Positions 1 through 8,112 of a stretch of 59,555 nt of DNA are shown in pieces. Position 1 is the stretch's first letter; each line of letters starts with the position of its first letter. Origin of the DNA: Bacillus sp. MM2020_1 (GTDB lineage: Bacteria > Bacillota > Bacilli > Bacillales > Cytobacillaceae); NCBI GenBank assembly GCA_011250595.1, contig JAANMP010000026.1, positions 1 through 59,555 on the forward strand. Direction: 5' to 3'. The translations under genes and the position numbers were made by a program. The notes below the pieces were generated by a model. The model did no database searches. It was given only the letters and a program-made list of their open reading frames with translations, and was not told where the DNA came from.

Positions 1-287
1 ACCCATAACCTATAGTAAGAGTATAGCAAAGGAGGGCGAATATCCGAACAATTTATGTAAATTTTTGAAGATTATTTTGTAAATTTAAGTATATTGGTGG
101 AAATTTTCTAATTTTGTGGTTACAATAAGGATAGATTTAAGAAATCTAAGTATCCACAGTAATCATCCATGAAAAGGAGATGTCTGCGCGGAAAAGAAAA
201 CTACATATTCTTGAAGAGGAATCTTCAAATAGGCTGTCGGTAGCAGGGTATTGCCATGGGTTTGAAAAAAGGATAGGGAGTGGTTCT

Positions 288-509
288 TTGAAACCTTCAA
301 CTAACCGGATGTTAAACCGCATCAAATGTATCTACATGTTTATCCGCAATAACGGCACTGTTTCTACGCAAGAACTTGTAGAGGAATTTGGTATCACTCC
401 TCGCACCATACAACGAGATCTAAATGTCTTAGCCTATAATGACTTGGTAATTAGCCCAAGCCGCGGAAAATGGACTACTACACAAAAAAGAGTAAAAATG
501 TCATCTTAA
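288..509 (+). CDS. ytzE: YtzE-like DeoR-type HTH regulator
   Basis: Small (73 aa) DNA-binding protein made almost entirely of a DeoR-type helix-turn-helix; residues about 22-55 hold the recognition region with ITPRTIQRDLNVL. Family members of this size lack the sugar-binding domain of full DeoR regulators. I start it at TTG 288 because GGATAGGGAG lies just upstream at good spacing and the resulting protein begins KPSTNRMLNRIK and has the length of B. subtilis YtzE. An in-frame ATG at 180 would add 36 unconserved residues and has its Shine-Dalgarno directly abutting the start. It is monocistronic and followed by a strong terminator. Its target genes cannot be seen from the sequence. Confidence 0.85.
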   Translation: MKPSTNRMLNRIKCIYMFIRNNGTVSTQELVEEFGITPRTIQRDLNVLAYNDLVISPSRGKWTTTQKRVKMSS

Positions 510-530
510 TAAAATAGAACAATACCATAA

Positions 531-560
531 AAAAGCACGCGAGACCATCGCGTGTTTTTT
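531..560 (+). terminator. intrinsic terminator of ytzE
   Basis: Stem CACGCGA / TCGCGTG with a 5-nt loop followed by six T. It lies 21 nt after the ytzE stop. The A run on its left flank could let it also serve the opposing small gene. Confidence 0.85.
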
Positions 561-572
561 GTTTGTCAAAAA

Positions 573-707
573 TCAATGGTGTTCATGTAATTGGTCAGTA
601 ATACTGTCAGTGATTCTGTTATATTCCTGTTCACTTAAAATGCCTAGTTTTCTAAAAACATAAGAATAAATGAAAATCCTCCGCTGTAATCGAGGGGTTA
701 CGAACAT
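573..707 (-). CDS. small hypothetical protein, 44 aa
   Basis: Short reading frame on the minus strand starting MFVTPRLQRR and ending TDQLHEHH. A good Shine-Dalgarno (GGCAGGAG) lies 9 nt before the ATG at 707; an ATG three codons earlier at 716 overlaps it. The second half, LGILSEQEYNRI, resembles the short helical motif at the end of SHOCT-type proteins, but that is only a resemblance. The N-terminal half is basic and aromatic. Function is unknown. The rest of the 561-971 interval holds only an upstream leader for the permease. Confidence 0.5.
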   Translation of the reverse strand: MFVTPRLQRRIFIYSYVFRKLGILSEQEYNRITDSITDQLHEHH

Positions 708-880
708 AATAATCATCTCCTGCCTTTATTTATTATATTCGCCATATTAAACAAAGTTTCCTTCAACCAAAAAAAATTCTTATGGTTAATATTTTAACCC
801 TTTTACAAGATTCCTTGAAACATCTCTGTAATGCAACTAAGTTCTTGTTGTACAGGGCATCTGAAAATCTTCAATACTAA

Positions 881-908
881 TTGACAGTTTTTAATAGTAT
901 GGTAGTAT
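881..908 (+). promoter_or_regulatory. weak candidate promoter of the permease gene
   Basis: TTGACA at 881-886 matches the -35 consensus; a -10-like TAGTAT follows after 16 nt. A better TATAAT at 914-919 is 27 nt away, which is too far. I looked for a T-box or riboswitch in 720-971 and saw none. Confidence 0.35.
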
Positions 909-971
909 ATCAATATAATACTTTATCGCTTAAAAGCGTCTAAGCAAAAAAGATAAGTAGGTAGGAATAAC

Positions 972-2327
972 ATGGAAAATAATCAGCAGAAGTTAAAAAA
1001 AGGATTATTACCGAGGCATGTCCAGTTTATCGCCTTGGCTGGTATGATTGGTACAGGAATTTTTAAAGGCAGTTCCGATACATTAGCGATTGCCGGACCC
1101 AGTGTAGTAATTGCCTATTTAATAGGCGGTCTATTACTGTTTATTATTATGGCTGCCTTAGGGGAAATGGCGCTTGCTTTTCCGAATTTAAACGTCCAGC
1201 ATTTAGTAAATAAAGCATTTGGATTCCAAGTTTCTTATATCGTTGGCTGGCTCTACTGGATCAATTGGATTATTGTAACGGTTGTTGAATTATTAGCAGC
1301 GGGAAGTTTTCTACAATTCTGGTTTCCTACGATACCATTATGGCTCCTTAGTTTCCTTTGTGCAGCCGTCATTGTTGGGATTAATTTAACTCAAGTAAAA
1401 TACTACGGTGAGCTTGAATTTTGGTTTGCAGGAATTAAAATTATTGCCCTCATTGCTTTTATTATCTTAGGCTTTTCTCTCCTCTTGGGTATTATTCCTA
1501 GTTCCATCCAGGATCCACTATCGAATTATACTGGTCATGGAGGATTTTTCCCGCATGGAATTGGTGGAACATTAAGTGCCTTTTTAGTAGTCATGTTTTC
1601 CTATGGCGGGGCCGAATTAATCGGTATTGCTGTTACCGAAACAAAGGATGCTGAGAAAGTACTGCCCAAAATTATTAAAGGTGCGGTTTGGCGCGTCATT
1701 ATTTTTTACATTTTACCAATTCTTATCATTTGTGGACTCATGCCTTGGAACAAAGTTACGGGGGCAGACAGCCCTTTCGTTCAGGTCTTCAGTACAACCG
1801 GGCTACCTGGAGCAGCACATATAATGAATTTTGTTCTTTTAACAGCTGTACTTTCGGCCGCAAATTCAGGGATCTATGCGACCTCCAGGACGCTGTTTTC
1901 CATGGCACAAAGTGGCGTTGCACATAAGGGGTTAGCAAAACTCTCTGCAAAAGGAATTCCTTTACCAGGAATTATCCTTACAAGTATTTGTATACTAGCA
2001 GGCGTTTACTTAGCCTATTTAACACCTAGTCAGGTTATTGGTTATCTCATGACCATACCAGGGTTTACGGTTATGTTACTCTGGATTAGTATTTGTGCAG
2101 CCCAGCTTAAATTAAGACCGCTTTACAAAAGCAAGCCAGCTTTTAACGTAAAATGGTTTCCTTATACTACTATCTTTGCAATTGTATCTTTAAGTATTAT
2201 CTTTATTGGATTTGTGTTTAATCCGAATAATTTAATTGGTACATCCGTTAGCTTGGCAACGATTGGCTTTCTAATCATCCTCTCTTTTATTGTTAGACGA
2301 AAGGTTGCCGGTGAAATCCTGGCTTAA
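972..2327 (+). CDS. APC-family amino acid permease
   Basis: Integral membrane transporter of 451 aa, about 12 membrane segments, importing an amino acid with a cation. The N-terminal signature GMIGTGIFKG (about residues 24-33) and the conserved loop in TM6 with SYGGAELIG are typical of the amino acid-polyamine-organocation superfamily, AAT/GABA-permease branch. The substrate cannot be deduced. It stands alone between its own leader and a strong bidirectional terminator. The start is an ATG preceded by GTAGGAAT, a modest ribosome site. The length is normal for the family. Confidence 0.85.
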   Translation: MENNQQKLKKGLLPRHVQFIALAGMIGTGIFKGSSDTLAIAGPSVVIAYLIGGLLLFIIMAALGEMALAFPNLNVQHLVNKAFGFQVSYIVGWLYWINWIIVTVVELLAAGSFLQFWFPTIPLWLLSFLCAAVIVGINLTQVKYYGELEFWFAGIKIIALIAFIILGFSLLLGIIPSSIQDPLSNYTGHGGFFPHGIGGTLSAFLVVMFSYGGAELIGIAVTETKDAEKVLPKIIKGAVWRVIIFYILPILIICGLMPWNKVTGADSPFVQVFSTTGLPGAAHIMNFVLLTAVLSAANSGIYATSRTLFSMAQSGVAHKGLAKLSAKGIPLPGIILTSICILAGVYLAYLTPSQVIGYLMTIPGFTVMLLWISICAAQLKLRPLYKSKPAFNVKWFPYTTIFAIVSLSIIFIGFVFNPNNLIGTSVSLATIGFLIILSFIVRRKVAGEILA

Positions 2328-2340
2328 CTGAAAACAGAAA

Positions 2341-2377
2341 AAGTGATACCCATCGTAAGAGGGGTATCACTTTTTTT
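2341..2377. terminator. bidirectional terminator
   Basis: Perfect 11-bp stem AAGTGATACCC / GGGTATCACTT with a 10-nt loop, flanked by A and T runs. It lies between the convergent permease and arsR-like genes. Confidence 0.9.
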
Positions 2378-2419
2378 CATTTCTATTTGTGCTATTGCTG
2401 ATAATTATTATTGATGTTA

Positions 2420-2758
2420 TTATTCATCGTCTTCTTTCGCATCCGTTTCAACAAACAGTCTGAGTGCTGATAATTTATTCTCCCAAAATAACTCAAAATA
2501 TTGGAGCCAATCTTTTAATTCATATAAGGGTTCCGGCTCAAGCTTGTACCTTGTTTCCCTGCCCGCTTTCCGTTCCTTGACCAACCCTGCATCTGCTAAT
2601 ACACGTAAGTGCTTGGATACAGCGGTTCGGCTGATTGGAAAGTGTTCACTAATTGCCGTGACAGGCATTTCTTCTTTGCTAAGAAGTTTTAACAGTTTCC
2701 GTCTTGTTGGATCAGCGATGGCTTGAAAGACATCATGCTTTGCCGAGGAAGCTGCCAT
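2420..2758 (-). CDS. ArsR-family HTH repressor
   Basis: Winged-helix regulator of 112 aa. ADPTRRKLLKLL (about residues 15-26) and the recognition helix region ISRTAVSKHLRVL (about 42-54), followed by the wing GRETRYKL, are typical ArsR/SmtB. It lacks the CxC metal-binding motif of metal sensors, so it belongs with the non-metal ArsR proteins that partner with AHSA1/SRPBCC proteins. Its ATG directly follows the stop of the AHSA1 gene, so the two are co-transcribed. Two related palindromes in the operon promoter suggest autorepression (see 3228-3281). Confidence 0.85.
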   Translation of the reverse strand: MAASSAKHDVFQAIADPTRRKLLKLLSKEEMPVTAISEHFPISRTAVSKHLRVLADAGLVKERKAGRETRYKLEPEPLYELKDWLQYFELFWENKLSALRLFVETDAKEDDE

Positions 2759-3184
2759 TTATGCCTCAACATATGCTTGTAATTTTTTCACAAGACCTGC
2801 CCAGCCCTGATTCATGTTGTCGCGAATTGGAGTGTGCGGCGCACCAAATTCAGTAACTTTGTTTGCGTCCCAACCACCATGGGTTAACGTTAATTCTGTT
2901 TTATCATCTATTTCTTTTAATTCAAATGATAGTGTCCAATCTTTTCCCCAATTAAAAGAAAGTTTGTTAGGTGGATCCACATGTGTTACCTTACATGGTG
3001 ACATCCCAAATTGTGCTGCATTTAAATGAAATTCATGTCCTTCAACTGGTTGGAGATCATTTGGCATGAACCATGCACCTAGACCTTCTGCTGTCGCTAC
3101 AGCATCCCAAACTTTTGCAATTGGAGCATTATAAACAACCGTATATTTAATATCTTCTAATGTTGCCTGTGACTCATTTGCCAT
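2759..3184 (-). CDS. AHSA1/SRPBCC-domain protein
   Basis: Protein of 141 aa made of a single START-like helix-grip fold of the activator-of-Hsp90-ATPase (AHSA1) type. The opening YTVVYNAPIAKVWDAVATAEG and the central F-x-W-G-x-D-W-T strand segment are family hallmarks; the fold binds a hydrophobic ligand. It is the first gene of a two-gene operon with the ArsR regulator, an arrangement common in Firmicutes, in which the ligand-binding protein probably responds to the same compound. Strong GGAGGAA Shine-Dalgarno 6-7 nt before ATG 3184. Ligand unknown. Confidence 0.85.
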   Translation of the reverse strand: MANESQATLEDIKYTVVYNAPIAKVWDAVATAEGLGAWFMPNDLQPVEGHEFHLNAAQFGMSPCKVTHVDPPNKLSFNWGKDWTLSFELKEIDDKTELTLTHGGWDANKVTEFGAPHTPIRDNMNQGWAGLVKKLQAYVEA

Positions 3185-3227
3185 ATTAATTTCCTCCTCG
3201 AATTGTGCTGCGATTATTTTTCATTAC

Positions 3228-3281
3228 GAAACCATTTGGTTTCACATTAAGACTATATAACACCATATGGTTTCACGTCAA
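3228..3281 (-). promoter_or_regulatory. ArsR/AHSA1 promoter with two operator palindromes
   Basis: Reading on the minus strand: TTGACG (3276-3281), 16-nt spacer, TATATA (3254-3259). Palindrome 1, GAAACCATTTGGTTTC, lies at 3228-3243 just downstream of the -10. Palindrome 2, centred on ACCATATGGT at 3262-3271, fills the spacer between -35 and -10. Both share ACCATNTGGTTTCAC and their centres are 31 bp apart, about three helical turns. This is the expected geometry for an autoregulating ArsR repressor. Confidence 0.75.
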
Positions 3282-3302
3282 GCATTTCTTTCTTTAAGGC
3301 TC

Positions 3303-3476
3303 TGTTAAACTTGCCTGTTGATTTCCGTTCCAGGCACTTCGCTTTCCGCGGGCGTGCCAGGGAGCCTCCTCGTCGCTGCGCTCCTGCGGGGTCTCCCCAG
3401 CCCCGTCCTCCCGCAGGAGTCTTCGTGCCTTCCACTCCAATCAACAGGGTGCCAAAATCAACAGTAAACTTTAACA
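3303..3476. repeat. MITE-like intergenic repeat, copy A
   Basis: GC-rich element unlike its AT-rich surroundings. It starts TGTTAAAC and ends with the inverse TTTAACA; inside are CTGTTGATTT and AATCAACAG. Closely similar copies lie at 22351-22525 and 40649-40800. Inner arm GGCAC / GTGCC here replaces GGCGC / GCGCC of the other copies, a paired change. No coding capacity is evident, and the open frames across it are by-products. Together with the gene-free flank it fills 3282-3666. Confidence 0.75.
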
Positions 3477-3666
3477 CAACTTTTTTAAAGGAATTGCTGA
3501 CTACCCATTTAGTAAAGTCACCGTAAACATTTATTATCATGCAAAATACTTGGATCGCCAGTATTATTTTAATCAATTTATAGGATTGGCAGTACAAAAG
3601 TGCTGCTGTAGAATGTAATTAAGCTTGCTATTATTCTTAATTTAATAAAAATCTGAGGTAATCAAT

Positions 3667-4413
3667 ATGTTATTTTCTCAATATTTACGAAGAATTAATT
3701 TAAAAAGAGATGAAATTCCTTCTTTTAATAAATATCCCTTCAACTTACCCAGTTTAAAGACCTTAAATAAACTCGATTTTCATCCGAATGTTACCTTTCT
3801 TATCGGTGAGAACGGTATGGGTAAATCCACCTTGCTAGAAGCAATTGCGGTTGCGCTGGGTTTTAATCCAGAGGGCGGCTCTTTTAATTTCAATTTCTCA
3901 ACCTACGATTCACATTCTCCTCTTGCTGACTATCTCAAAGTCATTAAAGGGGTTGAAAAACCAAGGGATGGATTTTTCCTGCGCGCGGAAAGTTTTTATA
4001 ATGTAGCTTCAAACATTGAGGAGCTCGACAAAGGCGACGGCGGGCGAAGAGTTATCGATTCCTTCGGCGGTGTTTCTCTCCATGAGCAGTCACATGGTGA
4101 AGCCTTCTTTGCTACGTTTCTACATCGGTTTCGAGGCAATGGGATATACATTTTAGATGAACCAGAAGCAGCCCTCTCCCCATTGCGGCAGATGTCGATG
4201 CTGACGAGGATTCATGATTTGGTAAACGAAAATTCCCAGTTTATCATTGCGACCCATTCGCCCATCATAATGTCATATCCACATGCGTTGATCTTTGAAT
4301 TTACTGAAGAGGGTATTAAAGAAAGCTCACTCGAAGAAACGAACCATTATCGGATAATGAAACAATTTTTTGATGATAAAAATAGAATGCTCCATCATCT
4401 GTTGGATGATTAA
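3667..4413 (+). CDS. AAA/ABC-type ATPase (COG3910-like)
   Basis: Soluble 248-aa P-loop ATPase. Walker A is GENGMGKST at about residues 47-55, an ABC-signature-like QSHGEAF lies at 141-147, Walker B is IYILDEPEA at about 160-168, and the H-loop ATHSP has His197. The short insert between Walker A and the signature, and the absence of a membrane partner, fit the predicted ATPases related to RecF/SMC heads (COG3910). The cellular role of this family is not known. It stands alone and ends at a terminator. Start ATG 3667 has GAGGTAAT upstream. Confidence 0.8.
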   Translation: MLFSQYLRRINLKRDEIPSFNKYPFNLPSLKTLNKLDFHPNVTFLIGENGMGKSTLLEAIAVALGFNPEGGSFNFNFSTYDSHSPLADYLKVIKGVEKPRDGFFLRAESFYNVASNIEELDKGDGGRRVIDSFGGVSLHEQSHGEAFFATFLHRFRGNGIYILDEPEAALSPLRQMSMLTRIHDLVNENSQFIIATHSPIIMSYPHALIFEFTEEGIKESSLEETNHYRIMKQFFDDKNRMLHHLLDD

Positions 4414-4425
4414 TTTTTAGCAAGC

Positions 4426-4454
4426 AAAAAGAGCGCGAAACCCGTGCTCTTTTT
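4426..4454. terminator. bidirectional terminator
   Basis: Stem AAAAAGAGCGCG / CGTGCTCTTTTT (one G-T pair) with a 5-nt loop, between the convergent ATPase and speD genes. It overlaps the speD stop codon. Confidence 0.85.
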
Positions 4455-5262
4455 ATTGGACTATATTTTTCCCATAAAAGATTTCGTCCATCTCAATCTT
4501 TAAACGCTCCGTGATCTCGATATGTTCATCAGCTGTTAATTTATCTTTTGTATAACCAAACAAATAGTTATTTAAATCAAATTCACGCAGTTTGCATTTC
4601 GTGTGAAAAATATGCTCTTGATAGACATTGACGTCAATCATATCGAATAACTCACCGACATCTTCCGGGATGTAATTCTGGATGGAATTTATCTCATGGT
4701 CAATAAAGAGTTTATGCCCTGTCTTATCCCTCGTAAAGCCGCGAACCCGGTAATCAATTGTCATTACATCCGTCTCAAATGATCTGATTAAATAATGGAG
4801 AGCCTTAAGCGGCGAAATTTCACCACAGGTAGAAACGTCAATATCCGCTCTAAACGTGCTGATTCCTTCATCTGGATGAAATTCCGGGTATGTATGGACT
4901 GTAATATGACTTTTATCTAACTGCATCACCACCGACTCCGGCAGCGGCCCCGGGGATTCTTCAAAGGATTCAGACGGTGCATTCGCAACCGGCCCCTCGG
5001 ATACCAACAGGGTCACGCTCGCCCCAGCGGGTTCAAAGTCCTGGCTCGCCACATTTAAAACATGTGCACCAATGATATCTGAAACATGTATTAGTATTTT
5101 TTGCAGCCTATCCGCACTGTATTGTTCATCAATATAATTCAAATAGGCTTCACGCTCTTCCCGGGTTCTCGTATAACAAATGTCATACATATTAAAGCTT
5201 AACGATTTCGTCAAGTTATTAAAGCCGTGTAACTCTATAGCCTGCTCGTGAGTAAGTTTCAT
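4453..5262 (-). CDS. speD: S-adenosylmethionine decarboxylase, long E. coli type
   Basis: Proenzyme of 269 aa that makes decarboxylated SAM for spermidine synthesis. It cleaves itself to generate a pyruvoyl group; the cleavage site is LDKSH with Lys117-Ser118. [13 protein letters not shown] near the N-terminus and [19 protein letters not shown] are typical of the E. coli-type SpeD, roughly twice the length of the short SpeD usually found in B. subtilis. It is divergent from dps with a PerR box between them. GGGGGAA precedes the ATG. No spermidine synthase is next to it. It shares the SAM theme with metK and luxS elsewhere in the window. Confidence 0.93.
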   Translation of the reverse strand: MKLTHEQAIELHGFNNLTKSLSFNMYDICYTRTREEREAYLNYIDEQYSADRLQKILIHVSDIIGAHVLNVASQDFEPAGASVTLLVSEGPVANAPSESFEESPGPLPESVVMQLDKSHITVHTYPEFHPDEGISTFRADIDVSTCGEISPLKALHYLIRSFETDVMTIDYRVRGFTRDKTGHKLFIDHEINSIQNYIPEDVGELFDMIDVNVYQEHIFHTKCKLREFDLNNYLFGYTKDKLTADEHIEITERLKIEMDEIFYGKNIVQ

Positions 5263-5363
5263 GACCGTTCCCCCTTAATATTAAGGTATCCTTTCAAGTA
5301 AATATTATTAAGTTACCCAGAGTTCTCCCTAGTTACTATTTATATTAAATGTTTTTATCTTAT

Positions 5364-5378
5364 TTATAATAATTATAA
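5364..5378. promoter_or_regulatory. PerR box upstream of dps
   Basis: TTATAATAATTATAA, a perfect match to the known PerR operator TTATAATNATTATAA and a perfect 7-1-7 palindrome. It lies 7 nt upstream of the dps -35 element and 102 nt from the divergent speD start. Confidence 0.8.
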
Positions 5379-5385
5379 TTTAATA

Positions 5386-5413
5386 TTTACTTTTAATTGA
5401 TATATGTTATAAT
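5386..5413 (+). promoter_or_regulatory. sigma-A type promoter of dps
   Basis: TTTACT (5386-5391), 16-nt spacer, TATAAT (5408-5413). It leaves a short leader before the GGAGG and ATG 5446. Confidence 0.6.
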
Positions 5414-5445
5414 TAATTTAGATAAGAAATTAGGAGGAATGCTAA

Positions 5446-5880
5446 ATGACAGTTGAACAAATGATAAACCTACAAATTGCTAATTGGAATGTCCTATATA
5501 CTAAATTACATCGTTTTCACTGGTATGTGAAAGGTCCTCACTTCTTTACCTTACATGCCAAATTTGAAGAATTATATGAGGAAGCCGCAGCGACCATTGA
5601 TGAGTTTGCTGAACAATTATTAACGATTGGCGGTTCTCCAATATCTACGCTTAAAGAATATCTTCAACTCGCAACGATTGAAGAAACCCGAGAAACCTTA
5701 TCTGCAGAGGAAATGGTTCAAACAATTGTCCATGACTTCTCATTAATCATTGATGAGTTAAAAGCGGGAATGGAAGTTGCTGAACAAAACAATGACGAAG
5801 TAACCAGTGATATGTTTTTAGAACTTATCGGAAAACTTAACAAACATAACTGGATGTTGAAATCCTTCTTAGAGGTTTAA
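5446..5880 (+). CDS. dps: Dps/MrgA-type ferritin-like DNA-protection protein
   Basis: 144-aa ferritin-fold protein that assembles into a 12-subunit shell, oxidises ferrous iron with peroxide and protects DNA. LHRFHWYVKGPHFFTLH (about residues 22-38) and the following FEELYEEAAATIDEFAE carry the inter-subunit ferroxidase ligands (His, Asp, Glu). It is close to B. subtilis MrgA and Dps. The perfect PerR box upstream predicts peroxide induction as for mrgA. AGGAGG precedes the ATG, and a terminator follows the stop. Confidence 0.93.
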   Translation: MTVEQMINLQIANWNVLYTKLHRFHWYVKGPHFFTLHAKFEELYEEAAATIDEFAEQLLTIGGSPISTLKEYLQLATIEETRETLSAEEMVQTIVHDFSLIIDELKAGMEVAEQNNDEVTSDMFLELIGKLNKHNWMLKSFLEV

Positions 5881-5899
5881 TTGAAATGAACGTTAATCT

Positions 5900-5928
5900 A
5901 GGACAAGGCTTAATGCTTTGTCCTTTTT
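5900..5928 (+). terminator. terminator of dps
   Basis: AGGACAAGGC / GCTTTGTCCT stem (one G-T pair), 5-nt loop, then four T. Confidence 0.8.
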
Positions 5929-6015
5929 ACGTTGGATAGAATTTATTTTTTCCAATAGTGAAGGACTTTGCTATGATTAGATTAAGAATTGATTTTTCAG
6001 AAGGTGAGGAATTGG

Positions 6016-7302
6016 ATGAAGAAACTCATGCTCATATTGATTGTCAGTTTCTCTATGATTACTCTATTTACAGCTTGTGATTCGGATAAGCCACATCCAA
6101 GCGAAAATGTAAAGCCAAAGCAAAATGCCCTACAGCCTAAAGAAATAAACCATTCCTATAGTGTACAGTTGGATGAAATAAAGGATTTAGCTCAAAAAGG
6201 AATGGTAAAGGATTGTCCCTTTAATGCGTTTGATAGCACAATCGGCCAGGCTAACTCTGAATGGGGTGAACCCGACAAGGTTGACCAAGCCGGTGTTGGC
6301 AGCTATGCCACCTTTCAAGGTAAAAACATTGTTTTAGGCTATAACAAAGCAGGAGAAATTTTCGACGTCCGTTCCTATGCTGATGGTCTTAAAGAAATTA
6401 CAGACAAGATGGTGGTCAAATCCCTTGGTCAGCCCACGGAAATACGCGATAACAACAATGAAAATATTTATGTTTATGAGTTGATACAAGGAATTCAACT
6501 TAAGGTGGTCATTCCAAAAAGCAATAATCTCATTGATCATATCTCAGTTTTTAATGTAAAAAGGTCTATTGGGACTGCATCGAAAAATAAGTACATTCTG
6601 GATATAAAGGGAAAATCGAATCAATTATCAGAATCCGCCTGGGCATCGATGCAAAGATGGCGAAAAGATATCGTTTTCTTTGCCCAAAATCAGGATAATG
6701 TTTATATTAATGGCCCAGATAAAAAACAGGTGGCGTTAACATTTGATGATGGACCTGATGAAGTAATTACGCCTGCCATCATTGAGATTTTGGCAAATCA
6801 TCATGTGAAAGGTAACTTCTTCTTTATTGGAAGTAAAGTAAATAAGCATCCTGATGTTGTAATGAATGCTTTTAAAAATGGAAACTTAGTCTTAAGCCAT
6901 AGCTTTAATCATGTGGAATTAACCAAATTAGGCAAAGAAGCAAATCGTCATGAAATTGATCAAGCGGGGAAAGCGATTAAATCTGTTATTGGCAAGGAGC
7001 CGGCAATTCTGCGTACACCTTATGGAGATACCAATGGACAGGTGGCAGAGGTTGCAAAAGAAGAGGGTTATTCCATTGTTCTTTGGTCGATTGATACGTT
7101 GGATTGGTCGCAGAGGGATTCAAAAAATATCATTCGCAATGTGATCGATAATCTTCGAAACGGAGACATTATCTTAATGCATTCCGATTCTGATAAGAGT
7201 GAGACAAAAAAAGCCTTACCGCTCCTAATCGAGGAATTGCAAAAAAGGAATGTTGAAATTGTTGATTTGGAAACATTGTTAAATGTGAATGCCTATCAAT
7301 AA
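6016..7302 (+). CDS. lipoprotein polysaccharide deacetylase with N-terminal DUF4309-like domain
   Basis: Predicted secreted lipoprotein of 428 aa. Residues 1-21 form a lipoprotein signal ending in the lipobox LFTAC. Residues about 45-185 resemble the DUF4309/YjgB type region. Residues about 235-425 are a NodB-homology carbohydrate esterase 4 domain: TFDDGP (motif 1), HSFNH (motif 2), RTPYG (motif 3), LWSIDTLDW and ILMHS. All metal and catalytic residues are present, so it should deacetylate a cell-wall glycan such as N-acetylglucosamine. I start at ATG 6016, with AAGGTGAGG 6 nt upstream, rather than TTG 5989, which would spoil the signal peptide. It stands alone. Confidence 0.85.
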   Translation: MKKLMLILIVSFSMITLFTACDSDKPHPSENVKPKQNALQPKEINHSYSVQLDEIKDLAQKGMVKDCPFNAFDSTIGQANSEWGEPDKVDQAGVGSYATFQGKNIVLGYNKAGEIFDVRSYADGLKEITDKMVVKSLGQPTEIRDNNNENIYVYELIQGIQLKVVIPKSNNLIDHISVFNVKRSIGTASKNKYILDIKGKSNQLSESAWASMQRWRKDIVFFAQNQDNVYINGPDKKQVALTFDDGPDEVITPAIIEILANHHVKGNFFFIGSKVNKHPDVVMNAFKNGNLVLSHSFNHVELTKLGKEANRHEIDQAGKAIKSVIGKEPAILRTPYGDTNGQVAEVAKEEGYSIVLWSIDTLDWSQRDSKNIIRNVIDNLRNGDIILMHSDSDKSETKKALPLLIEELQKRNVEIVDLETLLNVNAYQ

Positions 7303-7322
7303 TCGACCATATTTTTAAAACG

Positions 7323-7352
7323 AAAAAGCAGCTATTTTTCTAGCTGCTTTTT
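7323..7352. terminator. bidirectional terminator
   Basis: Perfect stem AAAAAGCAGCTA / TAGCTGCTTTTT with a 6-nt loop between the convergent deacetylase and ytzG genes. Confidence 0.9.
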
Positions 7353-7366
7353 ACATATTAAAATTA

Positions 7367-8092
7367 TTAAACATGATATTTTCGCAATAACTCTACTTCT
7401 TCGTCTGTCAGTTCCCGGTATTCACCTAACTCCAGTGTTTCATCCAACGGCAAGGGACCCATCGAAATCCGCTGCAGGTAAACTACACTTTTTCCTACAG
7501 CTTCAAACATTCTTTTCACTTGATGAAATTTACCTTCAGTGATGGTTAACTCGATATCGGAACGAATACCGGATTTTATTATTTTCAATGCCCCCGGCTT
7601 TGTTTCATAGCCATCATCTAAGGTAACTCCATTAGCAAATGCCACCACATCTTCTTCCGTCACTTCACCGTCAATGACTGCAAAGTATGTCTTTGGAACA
7701 TGCTTTTTCGGAGAAAGCAAACGATGCGCCAACTGACCGTCATTGGTGATTAGCAGTAACCCTTCTGTATCCTTGTCCAATCTGCCGACAGGAAACGGTT
7801 CGTAGACCTGGTCCTCAAGCTCTAGTAAATCGATGACGGTTTCGGCGTTGTTATCTTCCGTAGCTGATAATACCCCCTGCGGCTTATTCATCATCAGATA
7901 GATAAATTCTTTATATTCGATTACTTCTCCATTTAATGTCACGGTTTGTATAGATGGATCCACATGCTGTTTTGCATCCTTGACGACTACATCATCAACC
8001 TTGACCGCACTGCTTTTTAGAAGCTGCTTCACTTCTTTCCGGCTGCCATAGCCAAGATTAGCCAGCATTTTATCAATTCTCAACTGTTCCAT
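7367..8092 (-). CDS. ytzG: RsuA-family rRNA pseudouridine synthase
   Basis: 241-aa enzyme that isomerises a uridine in rRNA, probably U516 of 16S rRNA as for RsuA. An N-terminal S4 RNA-binding domain (residues 1-60, RIDKMLANLGYGSRKEV) is followed by the catalytic domain. The catalytic Asp lies in GRLDKDTEGLLL (about residues 103-114), and KTYFAVIDG and EGKFHQVKRMF are conserved in the RsuA/RluB/E/F group. It lies 20 nt after ytgP on the same strand and is probably co-transcribed with it. Good AAGGAGAT Shine-Dalgarno. Confidence 0.9.
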   Translation of the reverse strand: MEQLRIDKMLANLGYGSRKEVKQLLKSSAVKVDDVVVKDAKQHVDPSIQTVTLNGEVIEYKEFIYLMMNKPQGVLSATEDNNAETVIDLLELEDQVYEPFPVGRLDKDTEGLLLITNDGQLAHRLLSPKKHVPKTYFAVIDGEVTEEDVVAFANGVTLDDGYETKPGALKIIKSGIRSDIELTITEGKFHQVKRMFEAVGKSVVYLQRISMGPLPLDETLELGEYRELTDEEVELLRKYHV

Positions 8093-8112
8093 CTCCTTTT
8101 TAAGAAGATTTT

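Noticed and set aside
720..971. T-box or riboswitch before the amino-acid permease
   Set aside because: No GGTGGNACCGCG core and no terminator structure are visible.
3253..3597. Long open frames across repeat copy A (also 22254-22517 and 40612-40950)
   Set aside because: They exist because the repeat is GC-rich and stop-poor, they lack ribosome sites, and the frame is not kept between copies.
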